Assembly (NCBI RefSeq): GCF_003086295.3
Contig: NC_092055.1
Location: forward strand, 125,217,484 to 125,281,483
DNA length: 64,000 bases
Reading direction: 5' to 3'
Origin: Arachis hypogaea
Lineage: Eukaryota; Streptophyta; Magnoliopsida; Fabales; Fabaceae
The notes beneath the pieces were generated by a model. It made no database searches. It worked only from the letters and a program-made list of their open reading frames with translations, and was not told where the DNA came from. The first letter of the stretch is position 1, and each line of letters begins with the position of its first letter. Positions 11,509 through 23,843 of this stretch are shown in pieces. Both the position numbers and the translations under genes were made by a program.

Positions 11509-12095
11509 TCAATAACCTCTATTATATAATCTATATTCCAAGTCATCACCATCACCATCCTCGTCTTCCTCATTCTCATCAAATTTCTCATCATCACTCA
11601 GAATGTACCTCGATCCTTCAAGCTCCATCTCTCTGTCAATCTCTTCCAACAAGTCCATCAGTGACATCATCACAGGTTGCGCTGCCTCGTCTTCCTCTCC
11701 CTCTCCAACAACCTCCCCTGTAGCAGCCGCCTCCACCGCCTTCTGTGCTGCAACTGCCTCTCTTGCTAATAGTGTCCTATTGCCATCCACATGTGACCCA
11801 TCCTTGTCATCAATGTTGTCCCAGAATGTCACCATGCGCCCCTTCCAAAACAGGTCCGACACCATGCTGGAGGAGTTCCGTCACGAAAGTTGAGGCTGAA
11901 GTAGCACGCTGCTGGTAGGGGCTGGCTTCGTGGGGTCACCGGCAGTGAATGTGACCACAGACGGGGAGTTGTAGCGGGTGAAACTCCGACAGGAGAAGGT
12001 GGTCTTGGCTGCGAGTGAAGGAGGAGGGAAGATTGAGACATCATCAACGTTATCGTTGTTGTCAGCCATGTGGTGGTGGTGATGAGTTGAATCAT
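11509..12095 (-). pseudogene. Captured fragment of a RING-finger protein gene, RING domain missing
   Basis: The minus frame gives TTFSCRSFTRYNSPSVV, then SMVSDLFWKGRMVTFWDN, an Ala/Glu-rich stretch and MSLMDLLEEIDREMELEGS followed by an acidic run. From memory, this is the conserved N-terminal part of a plant RING/C3HC4 protein family whose RING domain follows the acidic stretch. Here the frame ends at 11509, before any Cys/His cluster. One in-frame TGA near 11877 stands where the family has a coding residue; both sides share a frame. It lies within the inverted ends of the Mutator element, typical of gene capture. Any function is unlikely, though an antisense transcript is possible. Confidence 0.7.
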
Positions 12096-12099
12096 CGTC

Positions 12100-13040
12100 G
12101 TTGGAAATGGATTAAAAGTGTGTAAGAGAGTTGGAATATTGTGTGTGATAAACTAATTAATAATCTTTTATATAAAATTTATTGGATTCCATTTTGTCTT
12201 AGTATGAAATGAAGTTTTTTTCCCTCTTTTGGTACTATACTAGTACCAGTTGAAAGTACCAATTAAAAGATTTATAGTTTTACATTGTTACATACATGAT
12301 TGGATTTAAAAGAGGGATTTGTCTATGGTGGAAAAAGAATAAAGTGATTCTTTAAGATCTAAAGAGAATATACTATTTTTATAGTTGTGATGATTTTTTA
12401 TACTATTTTTTTATATTGCATGGATCACCTCTAACTTAGTAAAATTATAATGAATAAATTAAAAAATGGCCCAATTATGCTAATAATTTTAAGACGTAAA
12501 TTTAGTGAAAAAAAATGTGAACTTTTTGAGATAAATATGTATTTAGTAAAATTATTTTATTAAATAGGTTACCTATATATTGATCATAATTTAATTTTAG
12601 TCCTTCTAAAATTAATAAAAATAATATATTAGCCAAACATGCCTTCTTAATATGAAACTAGTTTCATTTTTCGTGCTTTGCATAAGAATTTAAATTATAA
12701 TCGTAAATAAATATTATTTAGTATGAATATAAATTATTTATTTTAAAATGATTGATAATATATATATATATATATATATATATTTTTAGTATGTAAATAA
12801 TAATATTTGATGTGTAATTTACTAAAAGTTTATTTATTATTTTTTTAAAATTGTAGCATGAAAAAATAGTTAAAAAATTATCCATATTTTTTTATTATGC
12901 AATTAACTTGGTTAATAATTTTTATTATTGTTTTTCTACCAAAAAATATCAACTTATATTATTCATATATTTTTTTAAAATTAATAAATAAAAAGACATT
13001 GGTATTATTATGTTTATTATTGTAAATAATTGGATTTTAT
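12100..13040. other. AT-rich interior of the Mutator-like element
   Basis: No genes. A (TA)n run lies at about 12759-12782. The remainder is low-complexity AT-rich sequence. Confidence 0.5.
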
Positions 13041-13239
13041 TTTTTTGAAGTAAAAGAAGTTCAACACAACAAGGTGGAGAAATTAACAAGAAACAAAACA
13101 ACAATAGCATAACATAGCAAAGTTTAACACACCCCAAAGTCATCTTCGACAATGCCATCAACAATCAAATGGTGCACTACCAATTCACTCATCGGAGATC
13201 GTGAAGGACCTGTTGATAATTTCTACCACGCTTGAGCCT

Positions 13240-13690
13240 TGATTTTTGAAGATTCTGTCATTTTTTTTCTAGCCAAATTGTCCAGATAACAGCAAAGAAC
13301 CCAATCAACCACTTCTTCTTTTCATCTTTTCTCGCTGAAATATTCGTCCAACTTTCAAAGCGTTGCTTGAATGTTCCGGGCATAGTCCATATCCTACCAA
13401 GAGCAAACAGCCAAGCACACCACACCTGCCAAAATAATCTCACACCCAATAAACAAGTGAAAAACAGACTCCACAGACTTATATAATAGCATAATACGCA
13501 CATATTATCATTCTGATCAATCACACCTAATCTACCCGGTCTATCCTTAGTATTCACCTTACTAACCAACACAAACCAAGCTTTATTGACATTTCTTACT
13601 TTTAAGTTAATCTTCATTAACTTTAAAACATAAATGTCAATAACGAAAATACTCCATTTAGATTCAAATAAAATATAAAATACTCCCATT
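13240..13690 (-). pseudogene. LINE ORF2 zf-RVT fragment
   Basis: The minus frame reads RPGRLGVIDQNDNMCVLC, then LFFTCLLGVRLFWQVWCAWLF and KKWLIGFFAVIWTIWLE. This is the zinc-binding region that follows reverse transcriptase in plant L1 ORF2. The downstream part (13046-13250) may be more 3' LINE sequence, with the T-run at 13039-13045 as its tail; this is inference. It is nested in the Mutator-like element. Confidence 0.75.
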
Positions 13691-13859
13691 TCGATTTACA
13701 AACTTATGAATTTAAAATAGAACAATAAACGATTTCTAAAAATTTATTAAAAATCATTCTTTGACTCATTAGCATCTAAAGAATTTTTATTGGGGCTTTT
13801 GATATTAAAATTTTTTATAAAAATATAGCCCTCCAATATGACATAAGAGTTAAAACTTA

Positions 13860-14960
13860 ATTTTTTTTCAAAATTAGAAGTAACGGATAATTATACAATA
13901 TATAATTACCAATTATATATATTTATACAATATGTAATTTAAAAAATAATTAAAATACTATATCAATTATATTATCATTTAATTATTGAATTAAGTGTAG
14001 AACTTATGCTTTGACGACGTTATCAATTATATTTGAACTTTTGAAGCAACTAAAATATCCTTAATTAATTTTTTTAATAACAAAATCACATTTTAAAATT
14101 AATTTTAAAATGACTAAAATACTATTATAGAATTATTCATATTGTTTGATTGTATTAGAAATGAGAAATTCGATTTTTTATTTTTACAAGACTAAAATAT
14201 TTTTTTAGTTAATTTAAATGACTAATTAAAGTATCATCTTTAAAATTCAAACAAAAATAAATTTTTCGTATTAATTTTAAAAAAATACTAACCCTTCAAG
14301 TCTAAGGATGTTTAATTGTATTTGAAAATTAGTATTTGAATTTCATTATAAAAACTAAAATGTTCATAGAATTTATTTTAAGATTAATTTTAGAAAGACT
14401 AAATTAACGAAATTATTAATTTATATTCTATGACTAAAATACGAAATTAACCTTTTTAGTATTAATCTTAAATAACTAAAATACGCTTTTATAATGAAAC
14501 TTGTTTAATATATACTAAGAATTATAAATTTAAAATAAAAAAAAAAACTAAAATACTCATATGATTAATGTTTAAGAGAATAAAACATCTTTGAAGCTTA
14601 ATTTGAAAAAAATATTAAAATATCATCATAAGATTAATCTATGCTATTTGATTGTATTAGAATCTGAAAATTTAATTAAATATAATTTAAAAAAAAAACT
14701 AAAATACTTTTGTAGTTTATATTTAAAATACTAAAATATCCTTTAATATGAAAAAGACTAAATTATTCTTATAGAATTAATTAAAATTGTTTGATTATAT
14801 TAGAAATGAGAAAAAATTAACCATTAAAAGACTAAAATAATTTTATTAGAATTTATCTTAAATTTAGTTATATTAAAAATTGTAATTTAATTTTTTAAAA
14901 AATAAAATATCTCTGTAATTAATTTGCATACTCATATTTCTTAGTTGAATTATTGAAAAA
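13860..14960. repeat. Second copy of the degenerate AT-rich repeat block
   Basis: Anchors like GTTTGATTGTATTAGAAAT recur near 14140, 14308, 14510, 14648, 14788 and 14862, each followed by ATTTAATTT and AAAGACTAAAATA-type blocks. It resembles 960-2150. It lies wholly inside the Mutator-like element. Confidence 0.6.
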
Positions 14961-15267
14961 ACATTAGACTATAATAAGACTTTCTTTAAAAAAATGATAA
15001 AAATTGTTGAGACTCAATAACACATACAAGTAAAAATCATTATTGATTTGGGCACACAAAAATTTGCGTGTAAAGCTGTAATGTTGTGCACTGTCACCAA
15101 AAGTTTGGGTTCTTACCATAAAATTATAAAAAGCTTAAAAACCTGTATTTTTTTAAAGGACTCTAACATTATCTCCAATTCTATTATTTATCTTGGTCCT
15201 TTAAGCACCCAAATATACTTTCACCATCCTAGAAAGCTCCTTAAAAGAGTGAAAGATAAGGGGGCTG

Positions 15268-15601
15268 AAGAGAATGAGGAAGAGAATTCAAGAAACAAAA
15301 ATTGGGGATTAGGAACTTAAAAGGGAAAGAACCGCACTGCAAGCAAAAAGGTTTCGTTTGCCATGTCACTACGCTGTTAACAAAAAAGTTTCGTTTGCCA
15401 CATCACTACGCTTCTAGCATGCCAGCATGGTAAGAACCAGTCCACCTCAGCTTTCCGATGACCAGTGATGGACGAAAACAGCCTGAGGAACTAATATGAG
15501 TCCTAGAGTGTAACTTGAAAGACAAAATTGAATAACTATTAACTTCAGAAACCACTTTAAACCTCAAATGCAACTTCAGAAACCACTTTGAAACTTAACT
15601 C
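15268..15601 (-). repeat. Right inverted end of the Mutator-like element
   Basis: Inverted copy of 11190-11470. It carries an extra local duplication: AAGTTTCGTTTGCCACATCA (about 15388) repeats AGGTTTCGTTTGCCATGTCA (about 15349), making this end longer than the left one. Confidence 0.8.
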
Positions 15602-15821
15602 AATCTTTATGCCCCAAAAAACCAAATTTCTTCTAACATTTATTTCAATTTAAAATGGAGGGGCAAATGGCCAGAAAGTAGTAACCTCCGGTACCAGAAC
15701 CAATTCTGAAGATGTGTCGTTATCATCTTTCTTAGATTGATAATATTCTATGACAATGCTTCTCTCAGAAATCACTTGGTTTGAAACAGTATCAAAAAAT
15801 TTGGTTTGGAACACGTGTATA

Positions 15822-15860
<39 letters not shown>

Positions 15861-15861
15861 G
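15822..15861. repeat. Compound (GT)n(GA)n microsatellite
   Basis: About 8 GT units followed by about 11 GA units, between the Mutator-like element and the SPP 3' end. Confidence 0.95.
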
Positions 15862-16051
15862 GACAAAACGGTTTATAAAATGTTTGCTATAGAAACCCAA
15901 AACTGGGGGCAGTCAAGAAGTAAAAGCTAAATGGGAAACTAAAAGAGACTAATTTTCTTTTCCTTGTGAATTACAATCTGTTACAAAGGTGTGGTGCTGC
16001 TGAATCAGTTAGCTTCAAGTATTTGGGTATTGGGAATAGAAGCTCCTCAAC

Positions 16052-16409
16052 CTATTCTACCTTCTTGCTAGCTTTGGCATCAGTCCCCTCCTGTGATGAT
16101 GAATCAGCACTCTTTGACTCATTGAAATCCAACAACTGCATTCATACACACAAGTCAAACTTTCTTACTATGCTTAAGGGATGAACTGTCTCCAAATCTT
16201 AACATGTAAGAAGTAATTAAGATTATGGATATTACTATGATGCATTACACACCATGTTGAATTCTGTGCATCATGCTCTAAAAGGTAATCTTATGATATG
16301 GATTTGGATCATGATGGATACCACTCGCACTCTCGTGATTCAAATCTAACCATTAGATTATCTTAATTCATGATGCGCCAAACATAATCATTGTCTCTAA
16401 TTAGTTCCA

Positions 16410-16451
<42 letters not shown>

Positions 16452-19400
16452 TTCATTGCTCAAAAGGTATCGTGTTGAGGTATAGACCTATAAGAACAGG
16501 TCATAACAAGATTAAGCCGCAGACACAAGTTAACTAGAGTAAATTCAATAATGCTTGCACTTTATTGTCGAGGCAAAAAGTTTTTAAACCCATGATAAAT
16601 CAAACTTATGCTATTCCCATTATCCATGGTCAGAGAGAGAACATGACATGGTAATAGAATATTGTTATACTCACTAAAATAAATCATTGAAATAAGATTT
16701 GAAGCATAAAGGATGAGGGATCAACACGTATACAAGAAAAGAGAGTAGGAAGGGGAAAAAAAAACCTATTATACAAACCTGTTTGACTTCACCATTCCAT
16801 AAGCAATGTGCGGCCAAAAATCCAATTACACAAGGAACAATGTACAGAAGAGCAGGCTGACAAAAGGGGTACAAAATGAAGTGGAGAAACGTTAAATTGA
16901 GATATTGATATCCAAAATCCAAGATAAGCTCTAAATGCTCAGTCAGGCAAATATTTCCATACCTCCAAGCTTCTGCCTAAAATGATTGAGTAATTAAAAA
17001 CAATAGAAAAATGAAACCACAAATCAATTACCTGTGCAGCCTGAAACCAATTCATCACAACGATTGTAAGGACCAAGCCAATGGTGTATCCTAAAAATGC
17101 ACTCTTGAAATACTGGGGCTGTTTTCCTCTAGACACATCAAACCGCAAAGCCAATGCAACAAAAATACCTGAAGGGGGAAACATAAAATCAAAACAAACA
17201 GAAGAAACAGCCCAGCAATCATAAAAAATTCTCACTTCCACATACATATGGATTATACAGAAAATCACAAATCTATGAAGAATGATCGCCAGTCCAGTTT
17301 GAAGTTATAACCCAAAAACTGAAATAAACATGGCAGCAAAATCAAGAAGCTGGCAGATTTCTTGCATCATTTCATCCCCAAAACAAGTGGTTACTAAGAG
17401 GCTGATTGGTTTGTGAAGATATTTTTTGTTTTCGTTTTCTGTTTTCATTTTCAACTTTTCACATTTTAGAAACCGCGATTAGTTTGTGAAAAGAAGATTC
17501 GTTTCTAAGTATCGAAAATAATAAAAATATGTTTGGTTGGTTTATTTTCAAAATGTATTTTCAATAGTTTAAAATCACAAAACTATATTTTTATATTAAA
17601 TGTACGATTTTAGTTATTTAATTTTTTTATTAAATTAACAATTAATTTTTATACGGTATCAATAGGAAATAAATTACTATCTTATTATACTATTTTAGAA
17701 AAATTTGGTATCTCTTATATATATATATATATATAGTTGGTTTTATATTTCCTATGGCACTATATAACAATAAAAAACATCAATTGAAACAAAAAAAAAT
17801 CGAAACTAAAATTGGTTTTCCACCAAACGAATCAATTAATTAATATCAAAATTTATTGAAGTAAACATATAAAGACGAGTAGAGAGATTCGAACCTTTGT
17901 CCCAAAATAAAAAACACCGTGTTTTGGTTTGAAAACGTTTTCAAAAGTTAAAACTGAAAAGACTGAAAACATGAAAATAGCCTTTTTTTTTTACTTTGTT
18001 ATGTTTTTTTTTTTTTTTGAAAATGCTTCCGTTGAAAATATTTTTAAAATGTTTAATCACTCATATTTTCATGTCTTATTTTCATTTTCATCGAAAATGG
18101 AAATGAAAACACTTAATAAACCAATCAGCCCCTAAAGTGCCAGTCAAGGCACAGGCTTACTCACACCTGGCTTAGCAAATTCATGGGGATTTTATGTACC
18201 ATGGGCCTCCCAGAAAATTGCCAATATCATTTGGTATTCAATTCCATCTCGTTCTCCCAGAAAAGGTACAGACATAGTGTAAGAGAGTCTAATACCAGAT
18301 ATGTACTTTGAACCGCACTAATCATTACGGCACAATTTCATAAAATGAACTGTGTAGAGAAGAAGACTGATCCTACCAGGGATAACAATATCACCAAGCC
18401 CAAGCATTGAAAACGGCCTTGCAGAATCTGCTGTGGGGAACAGAAGCTGTGAAGAATAACAGAACTATAAATCAGGAAGAAACTCAGTTGATTAAAGATT
18501 TGAGTGACATTACACTATAAAAATTCAAATGAAGATGGATAAACAGAAGTTTCCAATTCAGTAAGGTTTTAACCTTTATTGGAGCATCAAAAGATTTTGC
18601 AACGCTGACCATAACAGGAGTGAAGAAAACCCAGAAGATGTCATATACAAATAGACCGGCCTGCAAAATACACGTATACAGTAAAAAAGAGATAAAAATG
18701 AAAGCATATAATTTATCTTCTAAAAAATCATCAAAGATCTAATTATATCAGCATGGAATAAAATATATTATTTTCAATTCAAAATATTTACAAGCTTAAA
18801 TTAGATTGCAAATATCAGAATGAACTGGAGGGAGGGAGAGAGATGTTATTTTCAATCAAGATGGAGGCCCTTCATATTTTATTTTATTTAAATCAAAACA
18901 AGGGGAAGAGAAAAATTCTCCACAAATAATAATAAAACTTACATCAATTACTTGGAGAAAAGAAAAATAACCTACCAAGAGAATAGCACCAGTTTTGAAA
19001 GATCCTAGAGATAACATTTCAATTCCCTGGAAACATTAGAGATGGAACCAATGGTATCAATTACCATGTAGTAAGCACTAACAAAACTGAAATTCAATTT
19101 TACAGACAACCATAATAAGATAAGCAATGGACTTATTTAATTTTCTTCATCAAGCCTGTCAATCTAAGGAATGAAGAATCAAACCTGAATACAGAAAGCA
19201 AGACCCAGTATATTATTTGCCAGCCAATGCTTCCTCAAAGCATACCACACACAAAAGAACGTGCCAGGGATAGCAGCAACAATCTGTGATCTTGTAAACT
19301 CAATCTCCAGAGCTGTGTAAGAAAGGAGAAAGTAAAAACATCATTCTGCAAGATAGAAGCAGATAAGGTCATCCCAATCAAATGCAGCAAGCAGCTAGCA

Positions 19401-20735
19401 GCAGCAAAAACACCATAATGAAAGTGTATAATCATATCATCATCATCACAATATACTAAACAACACATAAAGAAAGCAACAATGTAGGTAGTAAGCTCTG
19501 TCACCAGTCAATGATTAATGATCATATTAATCGTACAGAACATAAAAGTAAAATCAAATAGAAGAATTCTTTAGTAAGCAAAAAGCTAAACCACCATCAA
19601 GAGTATTTAATCTAATCAGAGCATAACACCCTTCTAATTATTATGCGAACACATGATATCTGAATAAATTAGTATATTTATGTTTATTACTTGGTTAAAC
19701 ATCTTATCCATAGTATAGATATACATCACAGCATCAAAACAGTCATCAATTCTAATATTATGGAAAAAACACAGCAGTCATTAAGGAGGCAGGCATCATG
19801 TCAAATACATCGAAAATATGGGAAGCGCCAGACTATGACATCCTCGTTCCACTTCTTTGGCAGATACCGTTTGATAGATGGTAATAGTGTTGCCCTGTAG
19901 AGATTATAAAAGCAAATGTCTAATAAGCAGCAAATATATCCAAAACGACTGTTGACCATATAAGCAAGTACACTGGACAAAAGGAAAAGAACATACGATA
20001 ATGCAACAATCCCGAGCACAATAAAGTAGGCTGTCAATACAGCGTTCACCAAGTCCTTGGAGAGAAACTTGAAGAGTAAGAAAAGGGACAGTAACATTGC
20101 ACTCCCAACAAAAGGAAATCGCATCGCATGTTCATTGGACATTGTCTCCTGCATAATCATACCCAGTGCGAATCAGAGAAGTCGAAGGTCTAAATCTTGA
20201 GCCACAAAAAGTAATGCAGAGCATAGAATTGGCATTAACAAAAAAAGAAAACTACTTACAGTTGGAGGAGTCGGTTTGACAGAACGGTAACAACCCACAA
20301 ACACAGTGAGGCAAGCAGTCAAAATGACATTCAAATTCGGATCTACTTTCACAGCAAGCGGTGCTAAGGTTAACCCTGCCATGACAAATAAAATGCCATT
20401 AATGTATAGTGATCAGCATTCAAGGAACAGCAATGGAACCACACAAGAATTTCATATTAGCATTATCAACATTTCACTAAACAAGCACATTAACATTCCA
20501 TATCATACCAAACCATATCATACACTAATCTAAATAGTAAAATTTGAGACCTTTCTCAAAACAAAACCCACCCAATTTCATACAAAACAGGAAATGCTTT
20601 GAACTATAGTTCTCATAATGCTCGTTAATACTATAAACTGAAACAAGAAACCTTGAATTTCACTAAAAGAATGAAAAAGAATATAAAAAGCAAACCTGCT
20701 AAAGCCAAAAACGCAACCCGCTCCGTGTTCTTCAT
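16052..20735 (-). CDS. SPP: Signal peptide peptidase (presenilin-type intramembrane aspartyl protease)
   Basis: This protein cleaves leftover signal peptides inside the ER membrane. Coding exons, all GT-AG: 20696-20735, 20260-20375, 19997-20148, 19809-19894, 19185-19312, 18976-19026, 18574-18660, 18377-18446, 17032-17168, 16779-16856, 16052-16135; total 342 aa, close to Arabidopsis SPP. Catalytic motifs: YD in FVYDIFWVFFTP (Asp198), GLGD in MLGLGDIVIPG (Asp239), PAL (residues 290-292). The N-terminus is MKNTERVAFLALAGLTLAPL. The first ATG after a probable 5' UTR intron (20802-20937) was chosen as start. The C-terminal tail is Ser/Lys-rich and ends KASKKVE, unlike a KKXX signal. Intron 8 holds a 735-bp transposon and intron 10 an (AAT)n run. 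No break is seen, so it should be functional. Confidence 0.96.
16411..16452. repeat. (AAT)n microsatellite in SPP intron 10
   Basis: About 14 perfect AAT units in the last intron of the SPP gene. Confidence 0.95.
17398..18132. mobile_element. PIF/Harbinger-like non-autonomous element in SPP intron 8
   Basis: The inverted ends are GAGGCTGATTGGTTTGTGAA on the left and, reverse-complemented, GGGGCTGATTGGTTTATTAA on the right. The trinucleotide TAA flanks both sides (17395-17397 and 18133-18135), the TSD expected for PIF/Harbinger. The 735-bp interior is AT-rich, with a (TA)n run near 17715, and encodes no transposase. It sits between exon 8 and exon 9 and does not disturb either splice site. 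Confidence 0.82.
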
Positions 20736-21060
20736 ATTGTTAAATTTCTCTTTAACAATTCTAGATCTAGTGAAGTCAACCGTAGCGAGAATGGGACTAC
20801 CCTGCGACCAAGAATTTAAAGAAAAAAAAATCAAAACCCCGCAAGGGATCAATTGGAAACGGGTTCACCCCAAATAATGGATGGAAAAAAAATATAATTA
20901 AAAATTGAATATTGATATGGTTGGGAGTGAAATGAACCTTGAATCGGTGAGGCACAAAATAGAGTAGCGGATCGGAGAAAGGGAAGGATTAGGGTTTAAA
21001 GTAGTAAAACAAAGAGAAATGAAGAAAAAAGAGGGTTAATTGAGAAATTTAGATATTTTA
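20736..21060 (-). promoter_or_regulatory. SPP 5' UTR with probable intron, and proximal promoter
   Basis: A donor (TTCAAG/GTTCATT) at 20938/20937 and an acceptor (TCGCAG/GGTAG) at 20802/20801 suggest a 136-nt 5' UTR intron. No ATG precedes the chosen start in the spliced leader. No confident TATA box was identified. Confidence 0.5.
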
Positions 21061-22250
21061 GAGAGGGCAAGCCATTTTCAATGAAACGGTGGATTAGAGA
21101 TACTTTCAAGTTTCATCCCTCTTTTCACCAAACAGAACTCAATAAATAAATAAATAAATATACACATTTTATTATACAACTACTAAGTTAACAATCTAAA
21201 TAAAATATATATTAAAATATAAAATATATATTAAAAATAAATTAAATAATATATATATATATATAATGATTAATTTTTAATTTATACGTAATATTATTGT
21301 TTATTTATTTAATATTTAATAAATTTAAATTAGATTAGATTAGCTTTCAGAGAATCAGAGTAAGGGACCAAGGAAAGGAGCAGGGCGGTTGCCGATTGAT
21401 AAAATATGAGAAATGGATGTGAAATTTCATTAATTTTAGATTGAATAAACTATGTGAAATGGATGTGAATTTTATTATAAAATGATTAATTATAAAATAA
21501 ACTAATAAACTAATTCTTTCAAGAAGAAAAAAAAAATCTGTGAGATCAGAATGATTTTCAAATACTTCAGAAAGTAAAAAAATTAAAATTTAATTTTAAT
21601 ATATTAAGAATATAAAAAACTACAAATACATTTAATTATATATTGTCATGTTAATAAAACTAATTGACGTTTACAGGTAATGTGTAAATAATAATAAAAA
21701 AATATAATTAAATAGTTATGTGTTAGTGTAAAATAGTCTATAATTTACATTGTGAATATACCAAAATTAAAGTAAAGAATTTATTCAAAAAGACCAAAGT
21801 GTTTTCTTATAAAATAAAGTTTCGGTTTTTGGCTGCTTGAGTTTAAGAAAAGTGGGAAACCGAATGAACCACGTCAGTTGAGGTGTTCTAACCAATAACA
21901 ACATGGCAAGTGGATTATTACATTATTAAGTGACTACAACTACTGGAATTTTTCATTTTGGAAACTTGGTTAATAATTTGACTACACTAATGAGAAGAGA
22001 AAGAGGGGGATTCTATCTTTTGACAAAAATAAATGAATTTGACAATTCTAATAAAAATGTTTTAACGGCTCTGATTTGACCACATATTCTATTGTTAATT
22101 TACTCCATTTCAGCTGTTTTATATTTGATTTTATTTATATTTTTAAGATATTATTTTGTAAAAATTTATTACATATATTGCAGGAAATAAATCTTTTAGC
22201 AAATATGGTAATATATTAGAAACGAATATCTATCTATCTATTTAATATAT
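21061..22250. other. AT-rich intergenic region
   Basis: Nothing coding. It contains short (TA)n near 21250 and (ATCT)n near 22228, and the distal promoter of SPP. Confidence 0.5.
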
Positions 22251-22257
22251 AAAAGAT

Positions 22258-23740
22258 GAGTCGTGATGAAGATGATAAATTTTGGATTGATTTGAATGGA
22301 TTTTATATAGATTCATATTTATTCATCTAAATAGCATACTTTTGTATTTTCTCTTTAAATTATATTTAATTGTGAAAACATGCTATTTTGTACTTAATTT
22401 AATCAATTTTATTCCACTTTTATTCCATTCCATGCTTTGATATTTTTTATAAGTGATTTAAGATGTAATAGGCATGAATGACTTGATAAAAGTGGAAGAT
22501 AAGCATGCAATTGAGAGAAAATATAAAGAAAATAAAGGAAAAGTACACAGTCATGTGTACGTACGCACAACATTCTGTACGTACGCATAAGTACCAGCGC
22601 GTGATTTCTTTAAAAAGTCACGTGGCTCGCGAATTGGAAGGTTTCCAGACCCATTTCTAAAAGGTTTTGAAGCATATAAGAAGGGCTAGCAACACCATAC
22701 AACACCATACATTACACAACAAACTTAGGATAGTTTTAGATAGTTTTAGGTTAGATTTTTCTCTCAATTTTCTTAGGGTTTAGTTAGGGTTTATACTACA
22801 AGTTTGCATTTTCCAATTTTAATCTTGGATTCTAGCTATTTCCATTGTAAGTATTTTTTAATTTTCTCTTTTATTACACTACTTATTCTACACTTTCTTA
22901 TATTTTAGTTCATCTTATCAATACATATATACTTTTGTAATTTTGATTTCTAGTTGATTAATTTGATATTTAGTGGTTATTTTATGTTTGTTGAGTTGCC
23001 ATTGTTGACTATGTTCATTGGTTGTTCTTAGTTTCAAGTAATTTTATAAGTTTGCCATGTTTTGTAAATATGCCTTCCATGTGTTTGATGAAATGTCAAT
23101 TTTGATTATGAGGTAGATTCTCACTCCTCGACTTGAGGAATTGAGTATATGAAATACTAGAGTCATAATGTCCAACATTCAGTGATAATTCTTGGGTTGT
23201 TAGTTATTATTGTTTCCACTAACGCTAGCTTTTTACTAAGGTAATTAGTAAGTTACCTAGGATTTGTGGATTAATAACAATTATGCTCACTTGACTTACT
23301 CTTCGATGTTAAAGGTTGACTAGGTGAGATTAATCCATTATAATTATTATAGTTGTGGTTATGGTAAGGAAGGGATTCCATAACTCATCGCAAGTCAAAG
23401 ATTCCATCTATGTTTTGAACCATACTTCAATCATTTTAGAGCTTTACTTGTCCATATTATATAGATAGTTATTTAATTCCTTTATTAGTTCATTAGTTGC
23501 AATTTTGATTGTTCTTTTATTCCTTTATTTGGTTGCTTCATTATTGAAAACCCCTTGATCTTACAACTAAAATTGTGCGCTTGTGGTCAATAGTTCCTGG
23601 GGAAGACGACCCGAGGTTTAATTACTCTCGGTTCTTTTTATTTGAACTAAACTTTAATTGAGAGGATCCATTGCCGGTTTGGACTATACTTGCAACGGAA
23701 GTTATTTTGTGAAATTCCGAATCGGCACAAATTTTCTCTA
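22258..23740 (+). mobile_element. LTR-retrotransposon remnant (LTR plus leader-like), plus orientation
   Basis: A TG-start region followed by a promoter-like segment with GTACGTACGCA repeats (about 22557-22590), a leader with AGGGTTT motifs (22770-22800) and a tail GGGGAAGACGACCC (about 23600) of the kind seen just before the primer site of plant Ty3/gypsy elements. No gag, pol, primer-binding site or TSD was found. The class is inferred from general resemblance only. Confidence 0.4.
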
Positions 23741-23843
23741 TCAAGCCGCAAAACAATAACTCTCGTTCTGGAATCCCATCGCGTGTCTCCGATTCTGCTT
23801 TTATGATGTATAATTTTTTAAAACCACAACTCGACAAATACAC

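Larger units (their letters stand above)
11190..15601. mobile_element. Mutator-like element with long inverted ends and 10-bp TSD, carrying a host gene fragment (Pack-MULE-like)
   Basis: The left end starts GAGTTAAGCCTCAAAGTG and the right end is its diverged inverted copy (about 280-330 bp each). The flanking repeats GATCTTTATG (11180-11189) and AATCTTTATG (15602-15611) match at 9 of 10 bases. Long inverted ends plus a 9-10-bp TSD are diagnostic of Mutator elements. No transposase is encoded. Inside are a RING-protein gene fragment (minus), a LINE fragment (minus) and an AT-rich repeat block. It lies just past the 3' end of the SPP gene. Confidence 0.88.
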
